NCBI GenBank assembly: GCA_002399975.1
Contig: DHER01000127.1
Location: 1 to 31,923, forward strand
DNA from: Firmicutes bacterium UBA4845
Lineage (GTDB): Bacteria > Bacillota > Clostridia > Tissierellales > Sedimentibacteraceae
Direction: 5' to 3'
Length of the DNA stretch: 31,923 nucleotides
The notes below the pieces were generated by a model, which was not told the origin of the DNA, did no database searches, and saw nothing but the letters and a program-made list of their open reading frames with translations. Positions 1-7,979 of the stretch are shown one piece after another; position 1 is the stretch's first letter; the number at the start of each line of letters is the position of its first letter. The translations under genes and the position numbers were made by a program.

Positions 1-56
1 AAAATGTTTTGCAACTTTGTCCAAAAAGTGCTTGCAAAAAACAATTTAAATGTAGT

Positions 57-345
<289 letters not shown>

Positions 346-352
<7 letters not shown>

Positions 353-374
353 AGATGGGTTTTTATGGTATATT
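346..374 (+). promoter_or_regulatory. sigma-70-type promoter upstream of XRE remnant
   Basis: TTGACA at 346-351, a 17-bp spacer and TATATT at 369-374 form a near-consensus promoter reading rightwards. It would transcribe the truncated regulator at 383 and may also supply the operon starting at 608, since no terminator is visible between them. Confidence 0.55.
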
Positions 375-382
375 TCTGTAAT

Positions 383-532
383 ATGTTAGTATCTTATAAC
401 GGATTATGGAAGATATTAATCGACAAGAACATGTATAAGAAGGATTTAATCGCAGAACTTAGTATAAGTTCTGCGACGGTGACCAAGATGGGAAAAGGTG
501 AAAGTGTATCTATCTGTAATAGAACAGAATAG
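383..532 (+). pseudogene. Truncated XRE/Cro-type HTH regulator
   Basis: A 49-codon frame, too short for most gene callers, starts MLVSYNGLWKILIDKNMYKK and continues DLIAELSISSATVTKMGKGE. This matches the small clostridial Cro/C1-type regulators that read roughly SYxxLWKxLIDKxMxKxDL...ISxxTxxKMGKxE. The helix-turn-helix is complete up to the recognition helix, but the C-terminal third (the segment that normally follows the KMGKGE turn) is lost: the frame ends SVSICNRTE then TAG. No clear ribosome site precedes the ATG. I regard it as a relic, though a short DNA-binding peptide cannot be excluded. Confidence 0.6.
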
Positions 533-607
533 GAGCAGAGTTTTGGTGTAATAATCGTCCTAATTTGAGAGACAATATTTCAAATACAGTAGAAAGGTGG
601 CTATAAG

Positions 608-2191
608 GTGTGGGGAGTGTGCGTTAGCTTATTTGCTTTAGTTGAAACAGTAGATGATATCAGAGAATATATGGGTATTTCGTATATTAAGGCCTATCTG
701 GTCAGTAAAGGAGTATCGTGTGATTTGCAAGTAATTTGCAGAAGCCAGATGGATGAAGTGCTGAATCAGTATGAAGAATTTCCTGACATTATCGGAATAA
801 GCGTATATTGCAACACCGTAGAATTAACAAAAGAATTCTGCGAAAAAGTTAAAAAGATATCACCCAAGTGCCATATCGTCTTGGGCGGAGCTCATGTGAT
901 GGGGTATGAGGAAGATATTTTGACCAGAATGCCTGCGGTTGATTCTATATGCAAAGGAGAAGGTGAACTTACTTTTTGGGATTTGACCGACAGGATAGCC
1001 AATAATAAGAGCCTTCGCGGATGTAAGGGAATCACCTACAGAGAAGATGGTCAAATTATTAAAAATGAGCGAAGAGAAGATATTAAAGATTTAAATGGAT
1101 TGCCGCGACCTGAGAGAGATTACAATACAAAGAATAAAAAGCGATATTTCTATATAACTGGAAGTCGAGGCTGTTTGGGAGTATGTACTTTTTGCGGAGA
1201 GCATACAACTGCCGGATGCGGTGTAAGACTGAGGGATTCCGTTGATATCGTTGATGAAATGGAAGACCTGTGGAAGAAATACGGAGTCAATAAATTTCAT
1301 TTTACGGATGCGACATTTGAAGACCCTGGCCGAGTTGGATTGGATCGGGCAAAAAGAATATTTCAAGAAATAATAGAAAGAAATCTTAAATTCAGATTGG
1401 TTATGTATACAAGAACCAATGTGGTAACACGAATGGACGATGATTACTATGATTTGGCTTATCGTGCTGGAGTGGAGTGCTACTTTGTCGGAGTTGAATC
1501 CGGAAACCAAAAAGATTTGGATTTGTACAATAAGAAAATAACTGTTGAGGATAATTACAAGGCAATCAGGCTTTTGCTGAATCATCGTATATATGTTAAT
1601 TATGGGTTTATTTGCTTTAATCCGTACAGTGACTTCGACAGAATTAAAGAAAACTTAGAATTCTTGCATAACAGCGGCTTGGTCTACAACAGCTATCATA
1701 TACTATCCAGGATGACTATTATGCCTCAGTCGAGACTAAAGAAAATGTTGATGGAAGACGGCCTGGTTAAAGAGTTCCACTTTGATTCCGACATTCGCAA
1801 TTACAAATTTGTAAATCCGGAAATAGGAATATTCCATGACTATGTATATAAGAAGATTCATACAAAAGATTTAATAGATTTGGACAGCCAAATTGCAATT
1901 GACAGATTCCATTACGAAAAGGCAGAACCTCAATTATATGAAGAAAAACTCAAAGTTTATTTTGATGAAGTGAAAGAAGTTTGGAAAGAACGAAATCACT
2001 ATTTGTATGAATTTTTTATGGAGGCAATTCGTTTATTTGAAGAACATGGGATAAGTGATGAGCTGGAACAACACGTAGATAAGAATATTATTTATGAATA
2101 TGACAGAAGAATCAGAAACCTTTATAGAAGATACGTAAGCGTATTATACAAGCACAGTAAGGAGGAGAGGATATTAAATGAACAGGAATGA
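608..2191 (+). CDS. B12-binding-domain radical SAM enzyme
   Basis: Predicted cobalamin-binding-fold radical SAM protein, 527 aa. The GTG start is chosen because aaaggtgg lies about 8 bases upstream. Residues 1-130 have the Rossmann-like B12-binding layout (DIIGISVYCN, HIVLGGAHVM, then the KGEGELTFWDL segment), although I do not see the DxHxxG cobalt-ligand motif, so cobalamin may be bound base-off without a protein ligand or not at all. The radical SAM motif is canonical CX3CX2C (CLGVCTFC; C189, C193, C196), followed by a TIM-barrel-like half with the GVESGNQ segment and a helical C-terminus. The family includes C-methylases and ring-rearranging enzymes of antibiotic pathways. First gene of the operon, overlapping the carrier protein by 14 bp, which suggests coupled translation. 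The substrate is unknown; action on a sugar or nucleotide scaffold is inference. Confidence 0.85.
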   Translation: MWGVCVSLFALVETVDDIREYMGISYIKAYLVSKGVSCDLQVICRSQMDEVLNQYEEFPDIIGISVYCNTVELTKEFCEKVKKISPKCHIVLGGAHVMGYEEDILTRMPAVDSICKGEGELTFWDLTDRIANNKSLRGCKGITYREDGQIIKNERREDIKDLNGLPRPERDYNTKNKKRYFYITGSRGCLGVCTFCGEHTTAGCGVRLRDSVDIVDEMEDLWKKYGVNKFHFTDATFEDPGRVGLDRAKRIFQEIIERNLKFRLVMYTRTNVVTRMDDDYYDLAYRAGVECYFVGVESGNQKDLDLYNKKITVEDNYKAIRLLLNHRIYVNYGFICFNPYSDFDRIKENLEFLHNSGLVYNSYHILSRMTIMPQSRLKKMLMEDGLVKEFHFDSDIRNYKFVNPEIGIFHDYVYKKIHTKDLIDLDSQIAIDRFHYEKAEPQLYEEKLKVYFDEVKEVWKERNHYLYEFFMEAIRLFEEHGISDELEQHVDKNIIYEYDRRIRNLYRRYVSVLYKHSKEERILNEQE

Positions 2192-2426
2192 AGCGTGTGA
2201 AAAGATTTTGGAAATATTAAGTGAGGTGTTAGAGGAAAAGAAGGAATGTCCATCCACCTATGACGAAGACATTTCGGAGAGGCTGGATTCGATTGAATTT
2301 GTAATGCTTATTGTAGAAATTGAGAATGGATTTGACATTAAAGTTTTGGATGATGATTTTGAAATTGAAAATGTAAATACTATCAATAAGCTGGCGGACT
2401 TAGTGTTTAAGTATAAAGAGAATTAG
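2178..2426 (+). CDS. Acyl carrier protein
   Basis: 82-aa acidic, four-helix-type carrier protein. The phosphopantetheine attachment motif is LDSIEFVMLIVEIE, with Ser38 the expected 4'-phosphopantetheine site. The LDSIEFV form is typical of discrete carrier proteins outside fatty-acid synthesis. The ATG is preceded by ggagagg at the end of the upstream gene. No ketosynthase, adenylation domain or acyl-CoA ligase is visible in the operon, so how the carrier is loaded is open. The adjacent thiamine-dependent enzymes and the BtrH-like protein are the obvious candidate partners (inference). In butirosin biosynthesis, the BtrI carrier works with the BtrH acyltransferase. Confidence 0.88.
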   Translation: MNRNEACEKILEILSEVLEEKKECPSTYDEDISERLDSIEFVMLIVEIENGFDIKVLDDDFEIENVNTINKLADLVFKYKEN

Positions 2427-2616
2427 AAAGCTATATCTTCTTAATAAAAGCTTTATGTAACTGATAAAGGTACTGCTTGATACAAAAAAGAGTTTTTGAT
2501 AATGCAAAACAATTTGCTGATGCAACTGGAATTTCCTTTGGCCTTCGAAAAGGCAAAGGGAAGGATGTATAAAAACCAATGGGAGAGGACTGAAAGAAAA
2601 GGAGTCAGGGTTATAA
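2427..2616 (+). other. Intergenic gap with bulged hairpin
   Basis: The longest gap inside the first half of the operon. It contains a hairpin at 2535-2559: cctttg plus cctt, loop cgaa, then aagg plus caaagg, with one bulged G and about 10 bp of stem. No run of T follows, so it is not a standard terminator; an RNA-processing or stability element is possible. A short frame reading AKQFADATGISFGLRKGKGK crosses the hairpin but has no start or ribosome site that I can support. Confidence 0.4.
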
Positions 2617-3489
2617 ATGAATTCGCAATTATTGGATGTAGAAGATCTGATGGATAAGGCGGTTGATATCAGAAAGAAATTGTGTCATTTGGCAAATTCA
2701 ATGGGTGTTATACATATTGGAGGTATGCTTTCTTCCGTTGATATTGTTGTTGCTTTGTTTTATAGGTTTTTAAACTGCGACATTTCAAATTTGGCAGATG
2801 AAAGCAGAGATAAATTTGTTCTTAGCAAGGGGCATTGCGGAGTTATGCTATATGTTGTTTTCTGCGATTTGGGTTTATATACTTGGGAACAGGTGTTTGG
2901 AGATTATAACAAGCTGGGCAGTTCGTTTGGACAGCATCCCAACAGGAAAAAGAACAAAGGATTTGAGGTTTCCACCGGTTCGTTGGGACATGGTCTTTCT
3001 GTGAGTGTGGGCATGGCATTGGCAAATAGAAGCAATAATACGACATCGAGAGTGTATTGCCTGACGGGGGACGGCGAGATGCAAGAGGGATCGAACTGGG
3101 AGGCAATTATGTATGCTGGTTCCCATAAACTCTCTAATTTGGTTTGCATAGTGGATTTTAACCAATGTACTTCCGCTTTTCGCTATGGAGACAATATTGT
3201 CCTTGATTGGGAAAAGGCGTTTGAGGCATTTGGCTGGGGAGTGACACAAATTAACGGAGCGGATATGCATGAGATTGTACGGGCCTTTGATTCGCTGCCT
3301 GAAGTGGATTTTAGTAAGGAATCAAAACCGATTGCAATTATTTCGAAAACGAAAAAAGGACAGAACGTTGATTTTATGGAAGGTCCTGCTTGGCATTATG
3401 GAAGCATGGACGACAAAATGTATAATGAAGCGATTGTGTCTATAGATAAGCATCGATATGGGGAAGTGAAGTGTAGTGAAAACATATAA
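2617..3489 (+). CDS. Transketolase N-terminal (TPP-binding) subunit
   Basis: 290 aa, corresponding to the N-terminal half of transketolase as found in split two-gene transketolases. The thiamine diphosphate motif is intact: GDGEMQEGSNWEA at 151-163 with the closing Asn at 182 (IVDFNQ). The family histidines are visible at 33 (HIGG), 73 (SKGHCG), 107 (GQHPNR) and 125 (GSLGHGLS). It pairs with the next gene, with which it overlaps by 14 bp, to form an active site that moves a two-carbon ketol unit from a ketose phosphate. Location in a biosynthetic operon next to a carrier protein suggests a specialised acceptor rather than housekeeping pentose metabolism; that is inference. Confidence 0.92.
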   Translation: MNSQLLDVEDLMDKAVDIRKKLCHLANSMGVIHIGGMLSSVDIVVALFYRFLNCDISNLADESRDKFVLSKGHCGVMLYVVFCDLGLYTWEQVFGDYNKLGSSFGQHPNRKKNKGFEVSTGSLGHGLSVSVGMALANRSNNTTSRVYCLTGDGEMQEGSNWEAIMYAGSHKLSNLVCIVDFNQCTSAFRYGDNIVLDWEKAFEAFGWGVTQINGADMHEIVRAFDSLPEVDFSKESKPIAIISKTKKGQNVDFMEGPAWHYGSMDDKMYNEAIVSIDKHRYGEVKCSENI

Positions 3490-4426
3490 CAAAGGAATAT
3501 TGGTTCGCCAACAAAATATAAAAGGTGTTTTTTTCAAGAAGATGTTGGAACTGATTAAATCTGATTCGAGGGTGTGCTTTGTTGCATCAGATGCCTTAAT
3601 GGAACAAGGCATACTGAGAAAAGCAATGACTGAATATCCGGACCGCATTATAGATGTTGGAATTGCCGAGCAAAACATAATAGGTGTTGCGGCGGGATTA
3701 GCACTATCCGGAAAAATTCCGTATGTGGCTGCAATGGCTCCTTTCATGCCGTTGAGAGCATTGGATCAGATTTATACCGATATAGCATACAATGATGTTC
3801 CGGTCAAATTAATAAGTACTGCGGCAGGCACCGTCAGCGGAGGTGGCCCTACACATAATTTGATTTGTGATTTCGCAATCTTTAACAGCATACCTAATAT
3901 GGAGGTCATTTCTCCCAGTGACATGAATCAGTTTATAAAAATTGTTGAAGAACTGGTAGATTATCCAAAGCCGGTATATTTGAGGCTTCCGCAAACGGAC
4001 AGAACCGTCTTATACCCGCCTGAAGAGGAATTTGTCATTGGAAGAGCAAAAGTGTTGCATGACGGTAAAGACGCTGCGGTGATTGCTACGGGACGATGCG
4101 TCGCACAAGCACTGGTGGCTGCTGAGGAATTAGAGAAAGAAAACATTTTTATTAAAGTAATTGATATGTACACAATCAAACCGTTAGACAGAGAAGCTGT
4201 TTTACAAGCTGCCGATACGAAAACAATTATTATTGCGGAAGATCACAATACCGCCGGCGGACTGGGAACTTTGGTGGCTGCAACGGTTGCGGAAGAAGAA
4301 CGAATATGCAGAATAATCAAAATGGGGATTCCGGATGAGTTTTCGGTATTGGGAACAGGCAAAGAAATTGCGCATTATTACGGATATGACGCCGATGCGA
4401 TTATTCAGGCAGTGCATTCTTTTTAA
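3476..4426 (+). CDS. Transketolase C-terminal subunit
   Basis: 316 aa, corresponding to the pyrimidine-binding and C-terminal domains of transketolase. The catalytic glutamate that activates thiamine diphosphate is in GIAEQN (Glu65). The PTHNLICDFAIF and LPQTDRTV segments are typical of this subunit. The GTG start at 3476 lies inside the previous gene (14-bp overlap) with only a weak ribosome site, as expected for translational coupling of two subunits of one enzyme. Together the pair totals about 606 residues, close to a one-chain transketolase. Confidence 0.92.
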   Translation: MKTYNKGILVRQQNIKGVFFKKMLELIKSDSRVCFVASDALMEQGILRKAMTEYPDRIIDVGIAEQNIIGVAAGLALSGKIPYVAAMAPFMPLRALDQIYTDIAYNDVPVKLISTAAGTVSGGGPTHNLICDFAIFNSIPNMEVISPSDMNQFIKIVEELVDYPKPVYLRLPQTDRTVLYPPEEEFVIGRAKVLHDGKDAAVIATGRCVAQALVAAEELEKENIFIKVIDMYTIKPLDREAVLQAADTKTIIIAEDHNTAGGLGTLVAATVAEEERICRIIKMGIPDEFSVLGTGKEIAHYYGYDADAIIQAVHSF

Positions 4427-4451
4427 TCAGTAATAACACTGGAGGGTTTGA

Positions 4452-5324
4452 ATGGGAAATAATAACAAAATAGCAGATTTACATACACATACAACCGCAT
4501 CGGACGGAAACACCCCGCCGATTGAACTCGTAAAAATGGCGCGGGAAAATGGGCTTTTTGCCGTTGCAATAACAGATCACGATACATTGCAAGGCATAAA
4601 GGACGTATTAAACGAAGACAACGATTACGGAATCGAATTAATACCAGGCGTGGAAGTATCAGTTTCTTTTGAACCGATTATGCATGTTTTGGGGTTGTTT
4701 GTCGACTATGGAAATGAAGAATTTAATCACATTCTTGTAAAAACATGTAATAAGAAGAAAAGACTACTGGCTCAATCTTTTCGAACACTGAGTAAGAACG
4801 GAATTGAAATCAATATGACAGAGATTAAGAAAAGAAAGATTTCGTCATTAAGTGGTTTGATAAAGTACATGGTGGAACTTAATGTGATTTCGTCCGTTGA
4901 TGAGGGAAAGCTCTTTTTTGGCAACATCTATTCTGAGTGGAAAAGTGAATTTCCGAATCCCGAGAAGTGCTTTGAAGCGATACACAGAGCAGGCGGAGTA
5001 GCTATATTGGCACACCCTTTGTTTCTGGGATTAAACAAGGAAGACCTAAAAACTCTTCTTTTGCAATTAAAAAGAATGGGCTTGGACGGAATAGAGATTA
5101 ATCATCCGGACCAATCTGAAGAATATAGAAATATGCTCAGAGGGTATGCGCAAGAATTGTGCTTTTTGACAAGCGGTGGAAGTGACTACCACGGAAAACC
5201 TAATCATGCGCCGTTATCGACACCGGATTCCGATACAGTTGTACCCTATGAAGTTGTTGAAAAAATAAAAAGAAAGATTGCGAGATACAAGAATGATATC
5301 GATACCATCTATTTTATTGAGTAA
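4452..5324 (+). CDS. PHP-domain metal-dependent phosphoesterase
   Basis: 290 aa PHP-family phosphoesterase with the full set of metal ligands visible: DLHTHTTASDG (9-19), TDHDT, the glutamate in GVEVS, His in IMHVLGLF, AHP, and SGGSDYHG near the C-terminus. The nearest well-known relatives hydrolyse nucleoside 3',5'-bisphosphates or short RNAs (YciV/TrpH-like), and other PHP proteins act on histidinol phosphate. Start ATG is preceded by ggaggg. In this setting it probably removes a phosphate from a pathway intermediate. The pairing of a B12 radical SAM enzyme with a phosphohydrolase resembles the logic of oxetanocin biosynthesis, although there the hydrolase is of HD type. Confidence 0.85.
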   Translation: MGNNNKIADLHTHTTASDGNTPPIELVKMARENGLFAVAITDHDTLQGIKDVLNEDNDYGIELIPGVEVSVSFEPIMHVLGLFVDYGNEEFNHILVKTCNKKKRLLAQSFRTLSKNGIEINMTEIKKRKISSLSGLIKYMVELNVISSVDEGKLFFGNIYSEWKSEFPNPEKCFEAIHRAGGVAILAHPLFLGLNKEDLKTLLLQLKRMGLDGIEINHPDQSEEYRNMLRGYAQELCFLTSGGSDYHGKPNHAPLSTPDSDTVVPYEVVEKIKRKIARYKNDIDTIYFIE

Positions 5325-6246
5325 TTGTGTTGGAAGCTACTTTTATAGTATTATCAATCACCTGAATCGGGAAGGCGAAACCAATGGAGCAATGCTGTAT
5401 TTTGCACGAGGGAATCTTAAATACAGAGAGATTTCAATAGAAGATGTCAAAAACAAAGCAAATAGTAATCCGTGGGGATACCAACCGGTAGGGATAGAAA
5501 CTTCTCAAGGCGAGATTTTGGAAATAGACAATTCTTTTTTTGACTATTTAAGAGAGAATTACCGTTTGAAGATTGATAAGTATGATGCAAGTAAATGTGA
5601 TTTTTCAAACTTTTTAGAAACCGTAGATAACAATACTACGTTTTTGGTATGTACTGTGGACGAGTTTTATTTAAAGAAGAGTGATTTTTACGGAACCATG
5701 CATAACAAGCATTTCTTATTAATAAAAGAAATAGACTATGAAAACAAGATGCTTGAGGTTATTGATTCTGAGAGAAACTTCACGTATTCGCTCCCGTTTG
5801 CTGAAATGGAATCAGCCGTAAAGGACAGTTGTTACAAAAGAAAAACGGTTTATTTTATTGATGGAAGCGGCTATGCAAATGATTTACGGCAAAAGCCCGC
5901 AGATGACTTAGAATCTAGATTGAATTTTGGATTTATCGATGAAATGATAGCGGATGTTAAAAAGAAGTACGAAGAGAGCGAATCGGATTTTAAATATTTC
6001 TATAAAGGATACTACTATAACATATTGTCCAAAATAGTTCCGTACTTCTACATGTGTGCAGAGATTTTTAGTGCGGATACGGAAAAATATTCAATGTTTA
6101 GGACGATAGCGAAAGAATGGAAAAACTTATCGAAATTTATGTATTTCATGACATACAGACATCATGAGGATGCGAATACTTTGATTACGAAGTTGGAACA
6201 AATAGCACAGAAAATAATTGAGATTTTGCAAGGAGAAACGAGTTGA
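5293..6246 (+). CDS. BtrH-like cysteine acyltransferase/peptidase-fold protein
   Basis: 317 aa from the ATG at 5293; a TTG at 5278 in frame is a less likely start. The pattern fits the N-terminal domain of butirosin protein BtrH and related C39-like papain folds: SNCVGSYFYSIINHL near the N-terminus (candidate nucleophile Cys12), FLVCTVDEFYL, then YGTMHNKHFLLIKEIDYE (His137/His140) and LEVIDSE (Asp158). The C-terminal half is helical. BtrH transfers an acyl chain from an acyl carrier protein to an aminoglycoside amine. With a carrier protein in the same operon, the analogous role, acyl-ACP to a sugar or amine acceptor, is the leading hypothesis. Proteolysis or a maturation role cannot be ruled out. 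The stop overlaps the next start. Confidence 0.6.
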   Translation: MISIPSILLSNCVGSYFYSIINHLNREGETNGAMLYFARGNLKYREISIEDVKNKANSNPWGYQPVGIETSQGEILEIDNSFFDYLRENYRLKIDKYDASKCDFSNFLETVDNNTTFLVCTVDEFYLKKSDFYGTMHNKHFLLIKEIDYENKMLEVIDSERNFTYSLPFAEMESAVKDSCYKRKTVYFIDGSGYANDLRQKPADDLESRLNFGFIDEMIADVKKKYEESESDFKYFYKGYYYNILSKIVPYFYMCAEIFSADTEKYSMFRTIAKEWKNLSKFMYFMTYRHHEDANTLITKLEQIAQKIIEILQGETS

Positions 6247-7970
6247 AAAAGCGAATAAGTTATATAATCAAATTTGCAGGTAAATACAAATTAAAGTTTA
6301 TAACGGTTTTCTTGATTGTGATGGTGACTACCGCGATTGTTGCATTTTATCCGTTCTTGTTCGGAAAACTGATAGATGCATTGTTTTACGATAAAGATAT
6401 CTCAACTTTCTTCAAGATAGTACTGATTTATTTGGTTATATATTTGATTAATCAAGTGTTGCACTATCGGCTTGATATGACTGTTGTAAAACTAGGAAAC
6501 GATTTTTCGTTTGATATCAAGAGGAGTGTTTTTCACAAAGTATTAACTTATAAAAGCAAAGAATTATCGCATTTGAATTCAGGAGATATCATTTCTCGTG
6601 TAAACAAAGATGCGGAAGAACCCTTAAGTTTTGTTTACCACGACATTATCTACGGAATGTCTGCGGTCTTGGATTTTCTTATGTGTTTCGGCATCATTGC
6701 ATATATTAACGTGACATTGGCGGTGGTTGTATTGGGAATGTCCGCAGTGTCTTTTGCTGTGTCAAAAGTGTTCGAAAGAAAATTGGTGCCCTTGTATCAA
6801 ACTCTGACAAAAACGACTGCAAAAAATTCAAACTGGCTTTTTGAGGTTCTTAACGGAATCAGAGATTTGATGCTGATGGTTTCTGTTAACAGGTGCTTTG
6901 ACAAGTACATGAAAATAGAAAATGAAGTGGTGAAGTCCTACGAAAAGATTGCCCAAAAAGAAATAATCGCAGAACGCATTAATGATGCCGTAAAGCTTTT
7001 GGCAACATTAATGATGTATTCTTTGGCGGCGATTTTTATTATTAAAGATATAGTTACGCTGGGGGGATTGGTAGCATGTATTGATTATTATAATCGCATG
7101 ATGTTAATGATGGACAGAATTTATGTGAGAATTTTTCGCGTTTCCAAGAAAGTGGTTTCAATAGACAGGCTTATTGAGGTTGATGCCCGGGAGTCTGAAG
7201 TGGAACAAGAAAAATTTAGTATAAACAGTGGCGAAATAGTATTTAAAGATGTTTCATTTGGTTATAACGATGAAACGGAGGTTCTTAGCAAAGCAAATCT
7301 GCATATTAAAGCTGGAGAAAAAATAGCTTTGGTAGGCAGGAGCGGTGAAGGAAAGAGCACGGTTGCCGAATTAATATGCCGATTATATGACGTTGACAGT
7401 GGCGAGATATTGATTGACGGGAAAAACATCTCGGATGTGGATGTTCATGAATTAAGAAAGCAGATAGGTATAGTTAATCAGAAGGTGACTATTTTTGATG
7501 GTTCAATAAGGTACAATTTGGTTTTTTTTGACAGCGATGAATATGACCAAGATATATGGAATGCGCTAAAGCAAGTGGAAATGGATAAAGTAATAGAACA
7601 ATTGCCGGAAGGATTGAATACTCAGTTGTCAATTTCGGGAATGTCCTTATCGGGCGGTCAATATCAGAGACTAGCTTTAGCCAGGGCGTATTTAAAAAGA
7701 GCGCCCATTATGATTTTTGACGAATCAACATCAGCAATAGATGGCAAGACCGAGGACAGTATTATTAATGCTTGGGATGAACTTTACAGAGAAAATACTC
7801 TGATTGTCATTGCACATAGATTCTCGACAATTATGCGATGTGATAGGATTGCTGTTTTGGAAAACGGGAAGATAGTTGCGTGTGATTCTCATGATGCGTT
7901 GATGAAGTCATGTGAAACGTACAAAAATCTTTTCAGAGAGCAGAGCAACGAACTTTTGATGAGAGGATAA
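6243..7970 (+). CDS. ABC exporter half-transporter 1
   Basis: 575 aa with an N-terminal six-helix membrane domain (about 1-310) fused to an ATP-binding domain. Walker A is GRSGEGKST near residue 364 (Glu in place of the usual Ser), the signature is LSGGQYQRLALARAYL near 468, Walker B is IMIFDEST near 490, and the switch histidine is in VIAHRFST. The TTG start at 6243 overlaps the previous stop and is preceded by aaggag. It probably pairs with the next gene as a heterodimer exporting the pathway product or an intermediate across the membrane, and may give self-protection. Confidence 0.92.
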   Translation: MKKRISYIIKFAGKYKLKFITVFLIVMVTTAIVAFYPFLFGKLIDALFYDKDISTFFKIVLIYLVIYLINQVLHYRLDMTVVKLGNDFSFDIKRSVFHKVLTYKSKELSHLNSGDIISRVNKDAEEPLSFVYHDIIYGMSAVLDFLMCFGIIAYINVTLAVVVLGMSAVSFAVSKVFERKLVPLYQTLTKTTAKNSNWLFEVLNGIRDLMLMVSVNRCFDKYMKIENEVVKSYEKIAQKEIIAERINDAVKLLATLMMYSLAAIFIIKDIVTLGGLVACIDYYNRMMLMMDRIYVRIFRVSKKVVSIDRLIEVDARESEVEQEKFSINSGEIVFKDVSFGYNDETEVLSKANLHIKAGEKIALVGRSGEGKSTVAELICRLYDVDSGEILIDGKNISDVDVHELRKQIGIVNQKVTIFDGSIRYNLVFFDSDEYDQDIWNALKQVEMDKVIEQLPEGLNTQLSISGMSLSGGQYQRLALARAYLKRAPIMIFDESTSAIDGKTEDSIINAWDELYRENTLIVIAHRFSTIMRCDRIAVLENGKIVACDSHDALMKSCETYKNLFREQSNELLMRG

Positions 7971-7979
7971 AGATACTCA

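Noticed and set aside
1091..1585. Long minus-strand open frames inside the B12 radical SAM gene and other genes
   Set aside because: They are antisense shadows of clear genes, with no ribosome sites and no recognisable domains.
2535..2559. Rho-independent terminator after the ACP gene
   Set aside because: The hairpin is reasonable but no T-tract follows, and the downstream genes look like the same operon.
2178..6246. Butirosin-type aminoglycoside cluster
   Set aside because: Only the ACP and a BtrH-like fold are shared. No aminocyclitol synthase, aminotransferases, ATP-grasp ligase or gamma-glutamyl cyclotransferase is present.
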